From NCBI GenBank assembly GCA_031274565.1, contig JAISPY010000120.1, positions 1 to 31,830 of the forward strand: a stretch of DNA of 31,830 bases, in the 5' to 3' direction. A program made the translations under genes and the position numbers. The notes beneath the pieces are model-generated. The model was not told where the DNA came from, made no database searches, and saw only the letters and a list, made by a program, of their open reading frames with translations. Source of the stretch: Treponema sp. Lineage in GTDB: Bacteria > Spirochaetota > Spirochaetia > Treponematales > Breznakiellaceae. Positions within the stretch are counted from its first letter, which is position 1. Each line of letters begins with the position of its first letter. Of this stretch, positions 15,241 through 24,057 are shown in pieces.

Positions 15241-17355
15241 ATGACCAATGGGGTAGGCGGGAATAACACCGTTAATCCGAGTAGTTTCATAGGGGATCCC
15301 CGGGATCTGTTCATTGCCATCGGCGTGGTGGTACTGGTGCTCATGCTCATCATACCGCTGCCTACGGTCTTGCTGGATACCTTCATGGCCCTGAACCTGG
15401 TGTTCTCCCTGCTCATCCTCCTCATCGTGCTGTACTCCAAAAAGGCCACGGATTTCAATGTCTTTCCCACGGTACTGCTGATCGTTACGGTCTTTGGTTT
15501 AGGCTTGAATATTTCTTCCACCCGGCTCATTCTTACCCAGGGCGCGCACTTTAACGGCCGGATGATCCGGGCCTTCTCGTCCTTTGTGGTTGGTTCCAGC
15601 GGGACCGACGGCCTGGTCGTGGGGTTCATCATCTTCATCGCCATCATCGCGGTTCAAGTGGTGGTCATCACCAAGGGTTCCACCAGGATCTGCGAAGTGG
15701 CGGCCCGCTTCGCACTGGATGCCCTGCCGGGGAAGCAGATGGCCATTGACGGCCTGTACAGTTCCGGGGCGATTACCGAGGAGGAGTCCCGGATTCGGAA
15801 ACAGGAACTCCAGAAGGAAGTGGATTTCTACGGCGCCATGGATGGTTCCAGCAAATTTGTGTCTGGCAATGTGAAGGTGGGGATCTTCATCACTGCCATC
15901 AACATCCTGGGGGGGATCATCATCGGCGCGGTCTTCCATAAAGAGCCCCTCAGCGCGGCCATCGGCACCTATATCGCCTTTTCCGTTGGGGACGGTCTGC
16001 TCTCCCAGTTTCCGGCGCTTTTGGTATCCACTGCCACAGGCATTGCGGTTACCCGATCCGCTTCAAACGGCACCTTTGGGGAGGATATTTCCAGCCAGTT
16101 TACCCGGGACGCCCGGATTTATTGGATAGGCGCCTTTGTCCTCCTGGGATTTGCCCTGCTCCCGGGGTTTCCCTGGTATGTGCTCATTCCCCTGGCGGTT
16201 TTCTTAGGGTTTTTCGCCGTGAGCTTAGGCCAAACCCAGCAGCGGAAGGCGAATTTCAACGCCATGATGGCCAAGACCGCAGCGCCTCAGAAACCCCCCG
16301 GGGACATGGGAGAACTCTCTCCGGTGGTGCCCCTGGACACCTTATCCCTTGAATTGGGGTACGGCCTCATCCCCTTGGTTGATAAGGATAAGGGAGCGGA
16401 GCTTTTAGAGCGAGTCCAGGGGATCCGTAAACAATCGGGTTTGGAGTTGGGGCTGGTCATACCCAAGATCCGGATCATCGATAATATGCTGCTTGAACCT
16501 GCGGAGTACTGTTTTAAAATTCGAGGGGTGGATACGGGCCGGGGCAAGATCCGCATGGGCTACTACCTCTGTATGAATCCCGGGAACGTCCGGGAAGAGA
16601 TAGCCGGTGAAAAGACCCGGGAGCCGGTGTTCGGGCTTCCGGCCATCTGGGTGAGCGCGGATAAGCGGGATGAGGCGGAACGAGCAGGGTACACCGTGGT
16701 GGATCCCCCTTCTATGATCGCCACCCATTTGACGGAGATCATCCGCCGCCATGCCGCGGAAATCCTGGGCCGTCAGGAGATTCAGGCTATTCTGGATACC
16801 CTGCGGAAGGAATACCCCGCACTGGTAGAGGAGGCCCAGAGTCAAAAGGCCCTGAGCCTCGGTGAAATCCAAAAGGTACTCCAGGGCCTGCTCAAAGAAC
16901 AGGTTTCCATCCGTAACATGGTGAGCATTTTGGAAGCCTTGGCGGATTTTGCCCCGATTACCCGGGATACCCGGTTTCTCACCGAAAAGGTCCGGCAAGC
17001 ATTGGCCAGGCAGATCTGTCACCGCTATGCGGACGAACGACTGGTGCTCCATGTACTCACCCTGGATCCTGCCTTGGAACAGAAGATCATCGATAGCCGG
17101 GTGGAAACCAGTTCCGGGGTCATTGCGGCATTAGACCCGGCGGTTCAAAATACCTGGATCAAGGCTTTGACCCGGTCAGTTGCGGCAGTACAAGAACATG
17201 GGTGGTACCCGATCATCGTCTGTTCGGAATCAGCCCGCTACCTGGTCAAGTCATCGACCGACCGGGACCTCCCGGAATTGGTAGTGCTCTCGGTACCGGA
17301 GATTGTGTCGGATATTACCTTAGAGTCGGTAGGAGTCATAAGGCTGGACCATTAA
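15241..17355 (+). CDS. flhA: FlhA flagellar export protein
   Basis: FlhA is the large nonameric export channel component. The 704-aa protein has an N-terminal half with about eight membrane segments. It carries the family signatures LGLNISSTRLILTQG and FVVGSSGTDGLVVG, and FALDALPGKQMAIDGLYSSG in the cytoplasmic FHIPEP loop. The C-terminal cytoplasmic docking domain (about 370-704) includes the RHAAEILGRQE region. I chose ATG 15241; AAGGAG at 15221-15226 is 14 bases away, rather far. An in-frame TTG at 15217 would add 8 residues but places the ribosome site inside the gene. flhF follows after 19 bases. Confidence 0.95.
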   Translation: MTNGVGGNNTVNPSSFIGDPRDLFIAIGVVVLVLMLIIPLPTVLLDTFMALNLVFSLLILLIVLYSKKATDFNVFPTVLLIVTVFGLGLNISSTRLILTQGAHFNGRMIRAFSSFVVGSSGTDGLVVGFIIFIAIIAVQVVVITKGSTRICEVAARFALDALPGKQMAIDGLYSSGAITEEESRIRKQELQKEVDFYGAMDGSSKFVSGNVKVGIFITAINILGGIIIGAVFHKEPLSAAIGTYIAFSVGDGLLSQFPALLVSTATGIAVTRSASNGTFGEDISSQFTRDARIYWIGAFVLLGFALLPGFPWYVLIPLAVFLGFFAVSLGQTQQRKANFNAMMAKTAAPQKPPGDMGELSPVVPLDTLSLELGYGLIPLVDKDKGAELLERVQGIRKQSGLELGLVIPKIRIIDNMLLEPAEYCFKIRGVDTGRGKIRMGYYLCMNPGNVREEIAGEKTREPVFGLPAIWVSADKRDEAERAGYTVVDPPSMIATHLTEIIRRHAAEILGRQEIQAILDTLRKEYPALVEEAQSQKALSLGEIQKVLQGLLKEQVSIRNMVSILEALADFAPITRDTRFLTEKVRQALARQICHRYADERLVLHVLTLDPALEQKIIDSRVETSSGVIAALDPAVQNTWIKALTRSVAAVQEHGWYPIIVCSESARYLVKSSTDRDLPELVVLSVPEIVSDITLESVGVIRLDH

Positions 17356-17374
17356 GGAGTTATGTAATAAAAAA

Positions 17375-18637
17375 ATGGAGTATTTTATAGAACAAGCCTT
17401 AACCTATACCGAGTGCCTCAATAAGATCCGTATGAAGTATGGGGAGCGGTTTTCAATACTGAATCATAAGAGCATCCGTATGGGAGGATTTCTCGGGTTT
17501 TTCGCCAAGGACGGGGTAGAAATCAGCGGGTTTACCTCGAACAACGTGGTCAAGAATGTGAATTCCGGAGCCAGCTTGGTACCCGGGGTTGCGCCGGATC
17601 CCGCGACGCTGAACCGAAAAACGCCCCCTGACTTTGAAGAGGAAAAACGCAAGCTCCTGGACGCGGCGAATACCGCGAATAAAGGGGAAAGTACCTGGCA
17701 GTTGGTCTTAAAAGAAGTGCAGACCCTCAAGGAACGGATCGATGCGGGGACGGTTTCCTCTGCCCCGGAAGAACATCCTACCCTGAACCGTATTGGGGAG
17801 GTACTGGGGCACAACGATTTTTCCCTGCGTTTCAGCCAGATGATTCTGGAGCGGATTAAAAAGGAATTTTCTCTGGACGCGCTTAACGACTATAAAGCCG
17901 TACAGGACAAGGTTATCGAGTGGATTGGTGAGAGTATTACCATCTATAAAGAGGAAAAATTCCAGCGCTTACCCCGTATCATGGTCCTGGTGGGACCCAC
18001 CGGGGTTGGTAAGACCACGACTATTGCGAAGTTGGCCGCGATTTTTGGGATTGGGAACGCGGATCACCGCCCGCTTTCACTACGGATGATCACCATCGAT
18101 GCCTTCCGAATCGGCGCCAAAGAGCAGTTGGAAAAGTACGGTAATATCATGGATCTGCCGGTCTCCTATGTGGAGGACTATGATGATCTCAAGAAGACCA
18201 TCGCCCAATATTCGGAAGGGGTGGATCTCATCCTGGTAGATACCATCGGAAAGAGTCCCCGGGATTCCGTCCAGTTGGGGAAGATGAAGCAGCTTCTGGA
18301 TGCCTGCGGAACCCAGGCGGAGTTGTATCTGGCGGTGGCGGCGACCACGAAATCCAGCGATCTAAAGGAAATCATCCGACAGTTTGAACCCTTCAATTAC
18401 CGATCGGTGATCATCACGAAACTGGATGAGACCATACGGGTAGGCAATGTGATAAGCGTACTGGCGGATATGGGAAAATCAGTTTCCTATATTACCGACG
18501 GACAGAAGGTCCCCAGCAATATACAGAAGGCTACGGTGGTTCGGTTTCTTATTAACCTTGAGGGTTTCCAGGTCAATAGGGCAAAAATTGAGCGGCGTTT
18601 CCCTGTGGACGAATCTGAACAAATTCAGTGGAGATAG
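17375..18637 (+). CDS. flhF: FlhF SRP-type GTPase
   Basis: FlhF is an SRP-like GTPase that sets flagellar position and number. The 420-aa protein has an N-terminal basic/B region (about residues 1-130), a helical N domain and a G domain. Walker A is GPTGVGKT at 207-214, ITIDAFRIGAKEQL follows, then the DTIGKSPRD motif and the guanine-specificity motif TKLDE. The only AAGGAG (17354-17359) lies 15 bases before ATG 17375, longer than usual, and an ATG-TAA start-stop pair lies between. The stop is 5 bases before the flhG start. Confidence 0.95.
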   Translation: MEYFIEQALTYTECLNKIRMKYGERFSILNHKSIRMGGFLGFFAKDGVEISGFTSNNVVKNVNSGASLVPGVAPDPATLNRKTPPDFEEEKRKLLDAANTANKGESTWQLVLKEVQTLKERIDAGTVSSAPEEHPTLNRIGEVLGHNDFSLRFSQMILERIKKEFSLDALNDYKAVQDKVIEWIGESITIYKEEKFQRLPRIMVLVGPTGVGKTTTIAKLAAIFGIGNADHRPLSLRMITIDAFRIGAKEQLEKYGNIMDLPVSYVEDYDDLKKTIAQYSEGVDLILVDTIGKSPRDSVQLGKMKQLLDACGTQAELYLAVAATTKSSDLKEIIRQFEPFNYRSVIITKLDETIRVGNVISVLADMGKSVSYITDGQKVPSNIQKATVVRFLINLEGFQVNRAKIERRFPVDESEQIQWR

Positions 18638-18642
18638 TAAGT

Positions 18643-19536
18643 ATGGAAGACCAGGCTGAAAAACTACGGGAAATAATGCGTAAAAAGAACGATTTCCAGG
18701 AGAAATCGAAACCGGCAAAGCCCAAGGAAGTCAAGAGAACCCGGATCATTACCGTTACCAGCGGCAAGGGGGGGGTGGGAAAGACCAGTATATCCGTCAA
18801 TATGGCCCTGGCCTATGCCCGTTTGGGGAAGAAAGTGGTGGTCATGGACGCGGATTTAGGGCTTGCCAATGTAAACGTCATCCTCAACACCCAACCTAAA
18901 TTTAACCTGTACCATGTGATGCGTAAGCAGAAAACCATGAAGGAAATCCTCTGGGAAACCGATTACGGCATCTCCATTGTGGCCGGGGCTTCAGGGCTTT
19001 CCAAGATAGCCAACCTGACCGAGGATGAGCGGCAGTATTTCATCAATGAATTAGATTCCCTCTCTGAGGCAGATATTATTATCATTGATACCAGCGCCGG
19101 AGTTTCCAGTAATGTGCTCGATTTTATCGCCGCCGCGGACGATGCGGTGATCATCGCGACTCCGGAGCCGACGGCCATTACTGATGCCTACGGGATCACC
19201 AAGATAATCGCCACTGAATATGAAAGCCTTGATATGGGACTTAAACTGGTGGTGAACCGGGTAAAGAGCGTGGCCGAGGCAAAGAAGGTGGCAGACCGGC
19301 TCACCCAGATTGCCGGTCAATTTCTCAATCTGAGAATCGATTACTTGGGGTTTATTTACGATGATATTACGGTCGCTCAGTCGGTGCTGCGGCAGAAGCC
19401 ATTCCTCGTGCTGGACCCTAAGTGTAGGGCCTCGCTCTGTGTGCAGCATATCGCGGAGCGTATGGAAAAGCATGAGGTTCGGAAAGAAAATGATGGGTTT
19501 GCCGCCATGATTCGGCGGCTTTTTGGGCGGGCATAG
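18643..19536 (+). CDS. flhG: FlhG (FleN/YlxH) MinD-like ATPase
   Basis: FlhG partners with FlhF in controlling flagellar number and C-ring assembly. The 298-aa protein has the N-terminal FlhF-activating motif DQAEKLR at residues 3-9. The deviant Walker A SGKGGVGKT follows at 40-48, then the switch motif VVMDADLGLANVN and the IIDTSAGVS motif. A C-terminal amphipathic helix may bind membrane. Translation should begin at ATG 18643, since GGAG is 9 bases upstream and the DQAxxLR motif then lies at its usual place. An in-frame GTG at 18628 sits at the ribosome site. The Walker A codons contain a G8 run. Confidence 0.94.
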   Translation: MEDQAEKLREIMRKKNDFQEKSKPAKPKEVKRTRIITVTSGKGGVGKTSISVNMALAYARLGKKVVVMDADLGLANVNVILNTQPKFNLYHVMRKQKTMKEILWETDYGISIVAGASGLSKIANLTEDERQYFINELDSLSEADIIIIDTSAGVSSNVLDFIAAADDAVIIATPEPTAITDAYGITKIIATEYESLDMGLKLVVNRVKSVAEAKKVADRLTQIAGQFLNLRIDYLGFIYDDITVAQSVLRQKPFLVLDPKCRASLCVQHIAERMEKHEVRKENDGFAAMIRRLFGRA

Positions 19537-19577
19537 GGCTTGTAAGCAGGGTAAAAAAAGAAGGGTGGAGTACCACA

Positions 19578-20189
19578 GTGCGTAAGGTAAAGGTAAATGG
19601 CATTGCCGGGGGCGTGGGGTTTATGCTGTCGCTTTTGATCGGGCTTATCAGCGGCGGTGGCTTTCTGATTGTCCTCATACGGGCGCTTGGTTTTGGCGTG
19701 GGGTTCTTGGTATTGACGGAGATTTTCCAGAGGCTTATCAGTACCTTTTTACCGGAACTGCTTAACCCGGATGCCCCTGAATCAACGGTACGGAGGGATG
19801 CTCCAGGTTCCCGAGTCGATATTTCCGTGGAAGATACGGAACATGAGAAATCTACTGATTGGTTCGACAAAGTAACGCAAGGGAATGACGCTTCACCCAC
19901 ATCCAATGCGGAGCTGGATCAGGACCACGGAAAAGACTATACTCAAGAAGAAAGGACGGAAGCGGTGCCAGGAGCTCCTTTCGGGTTTGTGCCTTCGGCG
20001 CCGGTACCTGCTGATTCGCTGTTTGCGGCGGCTGCCCAAAGGGTGGATCCGTTTCTTGCAACTGCGGATCAAGACGGAGCAGAAGCGTCGAAAAAAGCGC
20101 AGAATCCGGGTAAGGAACTAATCACCGGAAAGAATCTGGATCCGAGAAAAATGGCGTCCGCGATACAGACCATATTAAAACAGGCATAA
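19578..20189 (+). CDS. Conserved membrane protein of the spirochete motility operon, function unknown
   Basis: I do not recognise a characterised family. The 203-aa protein has a basic N-terminus and two closely spaced, glycine-rich hydrophobic segments (about residues 12-34 and 38-62) that could form a membrane hairpin. A long acidic, Ser/Ala/Pro-rich, probably disordered region follows (about 65-185). It ends with a short positively charged motif (LDPRKMASAIQTILKQA). The start is GTG 19578, with GGTGGAG 7 bases upstream. It lies between flhG and fliA. A protein of this kind occupies that slot in the fla operon of other spirochetes (from memory), so a motility role is inferred from place alone. 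Confidence 0.75.
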   Translation: MRKVKVNGIAGGVGFMLSLLIGLISGGGFLIVLIRALGFGVGFLVLTEIFQRLISTFLPELLNPDAPESTVRRDAPGSRVDISVEDTEHEKSTDWFDKVTQGNDASPTSNAELDQDHGKDYTQEERTEAVPGAPFGFVPSAPVPADSLFAAAAQRVDPFLATADQDGAEASKKAQNPGKELITGKNLDPRKMASAIQTILKQA

Positions 20190-20200
20190 GGGGATAGGCT

Positions 20201-20989
20201 ATGGGGAATGTCCCCCTGGAACAAAGAAAAGAAGATGAGCTTTGGGTGGAATACCGCCGAAACCGGGATGCGAAGATTCGGGAACATTTTATTAAACAGT
20301 ATGCCCCTTTGGTGAAGTATGTGGCCGGTAAGGTTGCGATTGGTATGCCCCATAATGTGGAGTTTGATGACCTGGTAGGGTACGGGACGTTCGGCCTCTT
20401 AGACGCTATCGAAAAATTTGATCCTGAAAAGGGCGTTAAATTTAAAACCTATGCGGTAACCCGCATCCGGGGGGCCATTTTCGATGAACTCCGCTCCATA
20501 GATTGGGTCCCCCGGTCGGTCCGGCAGAAGACGCGGGAAGTGGAGGAGGCCATAGGCTCCCTGGAGGCGCAGCTCGGCAGAACCGCCACGGATCACGAGA
20601 TTGCCGGTTCCTTGGGTATGAATGAAGGTGAATACCTCAAAACCATGATGAAGATATCCGGGACTTCGATCCTGTCTTTGAACGACGTGTGGTTTTCAGG
20701 GGATGAAAACGATAAGGTTTCTATAGGGGACAGCATTGAGGCCCCTACCAGTCTTAATCCTGATGTGATTGTGGAGAAAGATGAGATCCGCCGGGTTATT
20801 GTGGAGCATATCAATGAACTACCGGACAAAGAAAAGAAGATATTAGTGTTGTATTACTATGAGGATCTGACTTTGAAAGAGATAGGGCAGGTATTGGAAG
20901 TAACCGAATCCCGGGTATCCCAGTTGCATACCAAGGCAATACTCAGGCTGAGGGCGAAACTGACGAATATCCGTAAAGGAATTGTATAA
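20201..20989 (+). CDS. fliA: FliA/WhiG sigma-28 factor
   Basis: This is the RNA polymerase sigma factor for late flagellar and chemotaxis genes. The 262-aa protein has region 2 (about residues 28-103), with FDDLVGYGTFGLLDAIEKFD and the promoter-melting/-10 helix FKTYAVTRIRGAIFDELRS, followed by DWVPRSVR. Region 3 is about 107-155. Region 4 is about 195-255, with the helix-turn-helix LTLKEIGQVLEVTESRVSQL. AAGGGG lies 7 bases before ATG 20201. The operon that contains it appears to begin with a sigma-28 promoter (2516-2542), implying positive feedback. No anti-sigma FlgM gene is visible in the window. Confidence 0.95.
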   Translation: MGNVPLEQRKEDELWVEYRRNRDAKIREHFIKQYAPLVKYVAGKVAIGMPHNVEFDDLVGYGTFGLLDAIEKFDPEKGVKFKTYAVTRIRGAIFDELRSIDWVPRSVRQKTREVEEAIGSLEAQLGRTATDHEIAGSLGMNEGEYLKTMMKISGTSILSLNDVWFSGDENDKVSIGDSIEAPTSLNPDVIVEKDEIRRVIVEHINELPDKEKKILVLYYYEDLTLKEIGQVLEVTESRVSQLHTKAILRLRAKLTNIRKGIV

Positions 20990-21028
20990 TCGGGGCAGGG
21001 AACGGAGAAAAAGGGAAAAGGGGGGAAC

Positions 21029-22987
21029 ATGGTTGATTTTGTCCAGATTCAAGCGATCATGAAACACCGTTTGCTGGAGGATAGGGCTATCAGGGCGGTT
21101 AATACCGAAGGACCTACTCTGGAAGCGGCGGTGGGGGAAGCGGCTACCCTGCTCAATCTGCCGCTTAAACGGATCGAATATGAAATCATCGGAAAAGGAT
21201 TTTCCGGGGTCTTAGGGGTCGGTAAGAAAGACTGGAAAATTCGGGCCTACCAGAAATTGGTCACTGAGCAATATACCGCAGTGGCATCAGTTTTGGCAAG
21301 CGCCGATACGGAAACTGCCGCTCCGGTTATCGTGGATAAGGACGGAGAGGTTTTTGTGCGCCTGGACGACGATGGGGCAAAACTCAAGGTGCGCGCTCCG
21401 GTGATGAACGGGAAGCGGGTAACCCGGGGAGAGGCTATGCGAGCCCTCACCGCCAAGGGGGTTACCGAAATTGACGAGGATCTGGTCACCACCGTGGTCA
21501 ACGAGGCGCAGGGCATCTATATTCGGGTCGGCAGTTTCAAGCGCAAATACACCAACGATAGTATGATTTCCGTGAGCATTACGGATCAAGATATGAAGGC
21601 CTTTATAACCCTGGTGCCTCCAGGTCCGGGAGGCATTGATATGTCTTTTGAGACCATTATGCGGGTATTGCGGGATAATCGGGTGGTATACGGCATTAAG
21701 GAAGATTTTCTGCAGGATTTTGTGGACCGTCCTACCTATCGAATGCCAATCCTCGTGGCTGAGGGCAGTCAGGCGGTGAACGGCAAGGATGCCTACATAG
21801 AATACTTCTTTAAAACTACCGCAAAGAAAGGTCCCCTCCGGGAAGGTACTGACGGCAGGGTCGATTTCAGGGATATTAATACGATCCAGAATGTGGTTAA
21901 AGACCAGCCCTTGGCAAAAAAAATTCCTCCTCAAGAAGGGAGCGTGGGCAGAACCGTGATCGGAGGGTATCTTCCGGCTAAACCAGGCAATGATATTGAG
22001 ATTCCTCTGGGTAGCAATGTCCGGCTTGGTGACGATCGGGCCACGATTATTTCAAATATCAATGGCCAAGCCATGCTCGCATCCGGGACGATCAGTGTGG
22101 AACCGGTATACATGGTCCAGGGTAATGTGAATCTCAAAACCGGGAATATTATCTTCCTGGGTACGGTGATTGTTACCGGTAATGTGGAAGACGGCTTTTC
22201 AGTCAAAGCCCAGGGAAATATCGAGGTGAAAGGTTCCGTTGAAAAGGCGGACTTGGAAGCCGAAGGGGACATCATCGTCCAGAAGGGTATTACGGGACGC
22301 AATACCGGTACGGTGAAGGCAGGAAAGTCGGTGTATGCTCGGTTTGTTGAAAACGCGGTGATTGAGGCGGGGAATATGGTGATTGTGTCGGACGGCATCA
22401 TCAATTCCCGGGTGGATGCGCTGAAGCGGATCGTCTGTAAGGGTAAACGGGCCACCATCGTCGGCGGGCACCTGCGGGCGGCTGAAGAAATTAACGCCAA
22501 GATCATAGGCAGTGCTGCCAGCAATACGGAAACGATCTGTGAAGTCGGCGTCGATCCCAAGAGCAAGAAACAGCTCGATACCCTCACCGAGAATAAGGCG
22601 ATCCGGGAAAAAGAAATCGAGGAAATTAAGCTTAATTTCCAGACCCTCAACAATATTTTACAACAACGCAAATCCCTTCCTGATGATAAAGAACTCCAGA
22701 TGAAGGAACTCATGGAGCATCACCGGGCGCTCTTGGCGGAGATAAAGGAAATAGACGAAGAACTCGATATAATACAAGAACGGATTAACAGCGTCAAGAT
22801 CCGGGGACGGGTCTCCGCATCAGAGAAGGTATTCCCGGGGGTTAAAGTCATAATCCGGGATGTGGTGGAGACGGTGAAAAATGAATACCGGGCAACTACG
22901 TTCATTCTTGAAAATGATCTCATACGGGTGACTAAGTATGAAGAACCTGACGAAGAGGCAAAGAAACCTCCGGCAGGTTATGGATGA
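21029..22987 (+). CDS. FapA-type protein (DUF342) with Jag-N-like N-terminus
   Basis: This 652-aa protein has an N-terminal Jag-N-like domain (about residues 20-80, with EAAVGEAATLLNLPLKRIEYEIIGKG and the motif GVLGVGKKDWKI). The FapA/DUF342 region follows: an alpha-beta part, then repeated short beta strands (about 305-475, pattern GNV/GDI) that predict a right-handed beta-helix. A coiled coil (about 515-590) and a C-terminal beta tail complete it. Such proteins are common near flagellar and polysaccharide genes and are thought to act at the membrane or cell pole; the molecular role is unsettled. A purine-rich AAGGGGGG site precedes ATG 21029. It follows fliA by 39 bases and is probably in the same operon. 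Confidence 0.8.
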   Translation: MVDFVQIQAIMKHRLLEDRAIRAVNTEGPTLEAAVGEAATLLNLPLKRIEYEIIGKGFSGVLGVGKKDWKIRAYQKLVTEQYTAVASVLASADTETAAPVIVDKDGEVFVRLDDDGAKLKVRAPVMNGKRVTRGEAMRALTAKGVTEIDEDLVTTVVNEAQGIYIRVGSFKRKYTNDSMISVSITDQDMKAFITLVPPGPGGIDMSFETIMRVLRDNRVVYGIKEDFLQDFVDRPTYRMPILVAEGSQAVNGKDAYIEYFFKTTAKKGPLREGTDGRVDFRDINTIQNVVKDQPLAKKIPPQEGSVGRTVIGGYLPAKPGNDIEIPLGSNVRLGDDRATIISNINGQAMLASGTISVEPVYMVQGNVNLKTGNIIFLGTVIVTGNVEDGFSVKAQGNIEVKGSVEKADLEAEGDIIVQKGITGRNTGTVKAGKSVYARFVENAVIEAGNMVIVSDGIINSRVDALKRIVCKGKRATIVGGHLRAAEEINAKIIGSAASNTETICEVGVDPKSKKQLDTLTENKAIREKEIEEIKLNFQTLNNILQQRKSLPDDKELQMKELMEHHRALLAEIKEIDEELDIIQERINSVKIRGRVSASEKVFPGVKVIIRDVVETVKNEYRATTFILENDLIRVTKYEEPDEEAKKPPAGYG

Positions 22988-23029
22988 ACATAGCTATCCC
23001 GACGAAAGAAGCGGCAGGAGGAGGTTCTG

Positions 23030-23371
23030 ATGGCTATACAGTCGATTGATCTGCAGACCATGTTCGGCCAGCTCGAGAAGGTCGGTAAAATCCAAGCCGT
23101 TCAGCGGGAAGGTTTTGCGATTCAGCAAGCCCTGCAGGGGATTCAAATACAAAAAAAAGTGGAAGAACAGCTCCAATCGATCAATGAGACCCAAAATACC
23201 GGAGAGGGCGCTACAGGGGTGCATGATCGCCATGCCCGCAAGCAGCCGGGAGAGGATTCGGCGAAGCATCAAGAAGCGGAGGGAAATGCCGAAAAGCAGG
23301 GCACTGAAAAACGACCGGTTTCCATAGTACGGGATCCGGCCTTAGGAAAAAATATTGATATAAATGGGTAG
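23030..23371 (+). CDS. Small hydrophilic protein of the motility operon, function unknown
   Basis: This 113-aa protein has no signal or membrane segment. Residues 1-55 predict an amphipathic helix/coiled coil rich in Gln (IDLQTMFGQLEKVGKIQAVQ, then QQALQGIQIQKKVEEQLQ). The remainder is polar and probably disordered, with many His, Glu and Lys, ending DPALGKNIDING. A good GGAGG lies about 7 bases before ATG 23030, so it is very likely expressed. I do not recognise the family. Its place between fapA and the SwrB-like gene suggests a motility role, perhaps as a chaperone or adaptor, but this is inference. Confidence 0.7.
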   Translation: MAIQSIDLQTMFGQLEKVGKIQAVQREGFAIQQALQGIQIQKKVEEQLQSINETQNTGEGATGVHDRHARKQPGEDSAKHQEAEGNAEKQGTEKRPVSIVRDPALGKNIDING

Positions 23372-23403
23372 GGTCCCGGTTGTTTAGGGGCCGAGGTGGG
23401 TGT

Positions 23404-24057
23404 ATGTATGTGTCCATGGTGCTTTCCGCAGGGAGTCTTATTGCCTGTGTTTTCTTTTTTATCTATTGTAAGGCCTATCTTAGGCGCAGAACCGGACCGG
23501 ACCGGATTCTCGCGGAATTCCGGGAAGAGGTCTATAAACTGATTGCCGAAATCGACGCGGCCACGGACAAAGACGCCCTCTTGGTAGAAGAGCGGATAAA
23601 AACCCTCCGGAACCTGTTAGAAGAGGTGGATAAGCGTATTAGTGTGCATATCCGAGAAGTGAATCGGCGGCAATTCCAGGAAGAAGCATACGCCGAATTA
23701 GGCAGGAAACGGGGCATGACCGGACCGTTTCCCTCAGTGATCCAGCCCTTTTCCGGTTCTTTTCCGAAGACTACGGAGGAAGCGGAGGTCCAAAAAGCAG
23801 AAGCTGCGGAAAAAGAGAGCGCCGCCGTGGTGGGCTTCACTGCTCCGGGAGACCGCAAGCCGCTCTCCTCGCAGCGGGAACATCGAGGACCCCGCATCGT
23901 GCAGACCCAACGGGAAATAGTGCCGAAACCCCTGCCTTTTGCGGAACAGGTCGCGGAATTATCCAAAGCAGGTCTTTCCGCGAGTTTGATTGCCGCACGG
24001 CTGGGGGTTAGCATCTCCGAGGTGGAACTGGCCATCGCCATTGCCGAACACTCATAG
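23404..24057 (+). CDS. SwrB/DUF2802-like membrane protein ending the motility operon
   Basis: This 217-aa protein has one N-terminal membrane helix (about residues 2-22) and a charged coiled coil (about 32-88). A Pro/Ala/Glu-rich linker precedes a short C-terminal helix-turn-helix-like motif (AELSKAGLSASLIAARLGVS then EVELAIAIAE). That plan, and the terminal pattern of a small domain ending in a GEVELxL-type helix, resembles SwrB of Bacillus (DUF6115) and DUF2802 proteins of polar flagellates. These are encoded at the ends of flagellar operons close to the sigma-28 gene. GAGG is 7 bases before ATG 23404. Its stop overlaps the stop of the convergent UMP kinase gene, with no terminator between. 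The relationship is inferred from architecture, not an alignment. Confidence 0.65.
   Translation: MYVSMVLSAGSLIACVFFFIYCKAYLRRRTGPDRILAEFREEVYKLIAEIDAATDKDALLVEERIKTLRNLLEEVDKRISVHIREVNRRQFQEEAYAELGRKRGMTGPFPSVIQPFSGSFPKTTEEAEVQKAEAAEKESAAVVGFTAPGDRKPLSSQREHRGPRIVQTQREIVPKPLPFAEQVAELSKAGLSASLIAARLGVSISEVELAIAIAEHS

Noticed and set aside
14841..15647. A 268-codon minus-strand frame across flhB and flhA
   Set aside because: It runs antisense to two certain genes and has low-complexity composition typical of a shadow frame.
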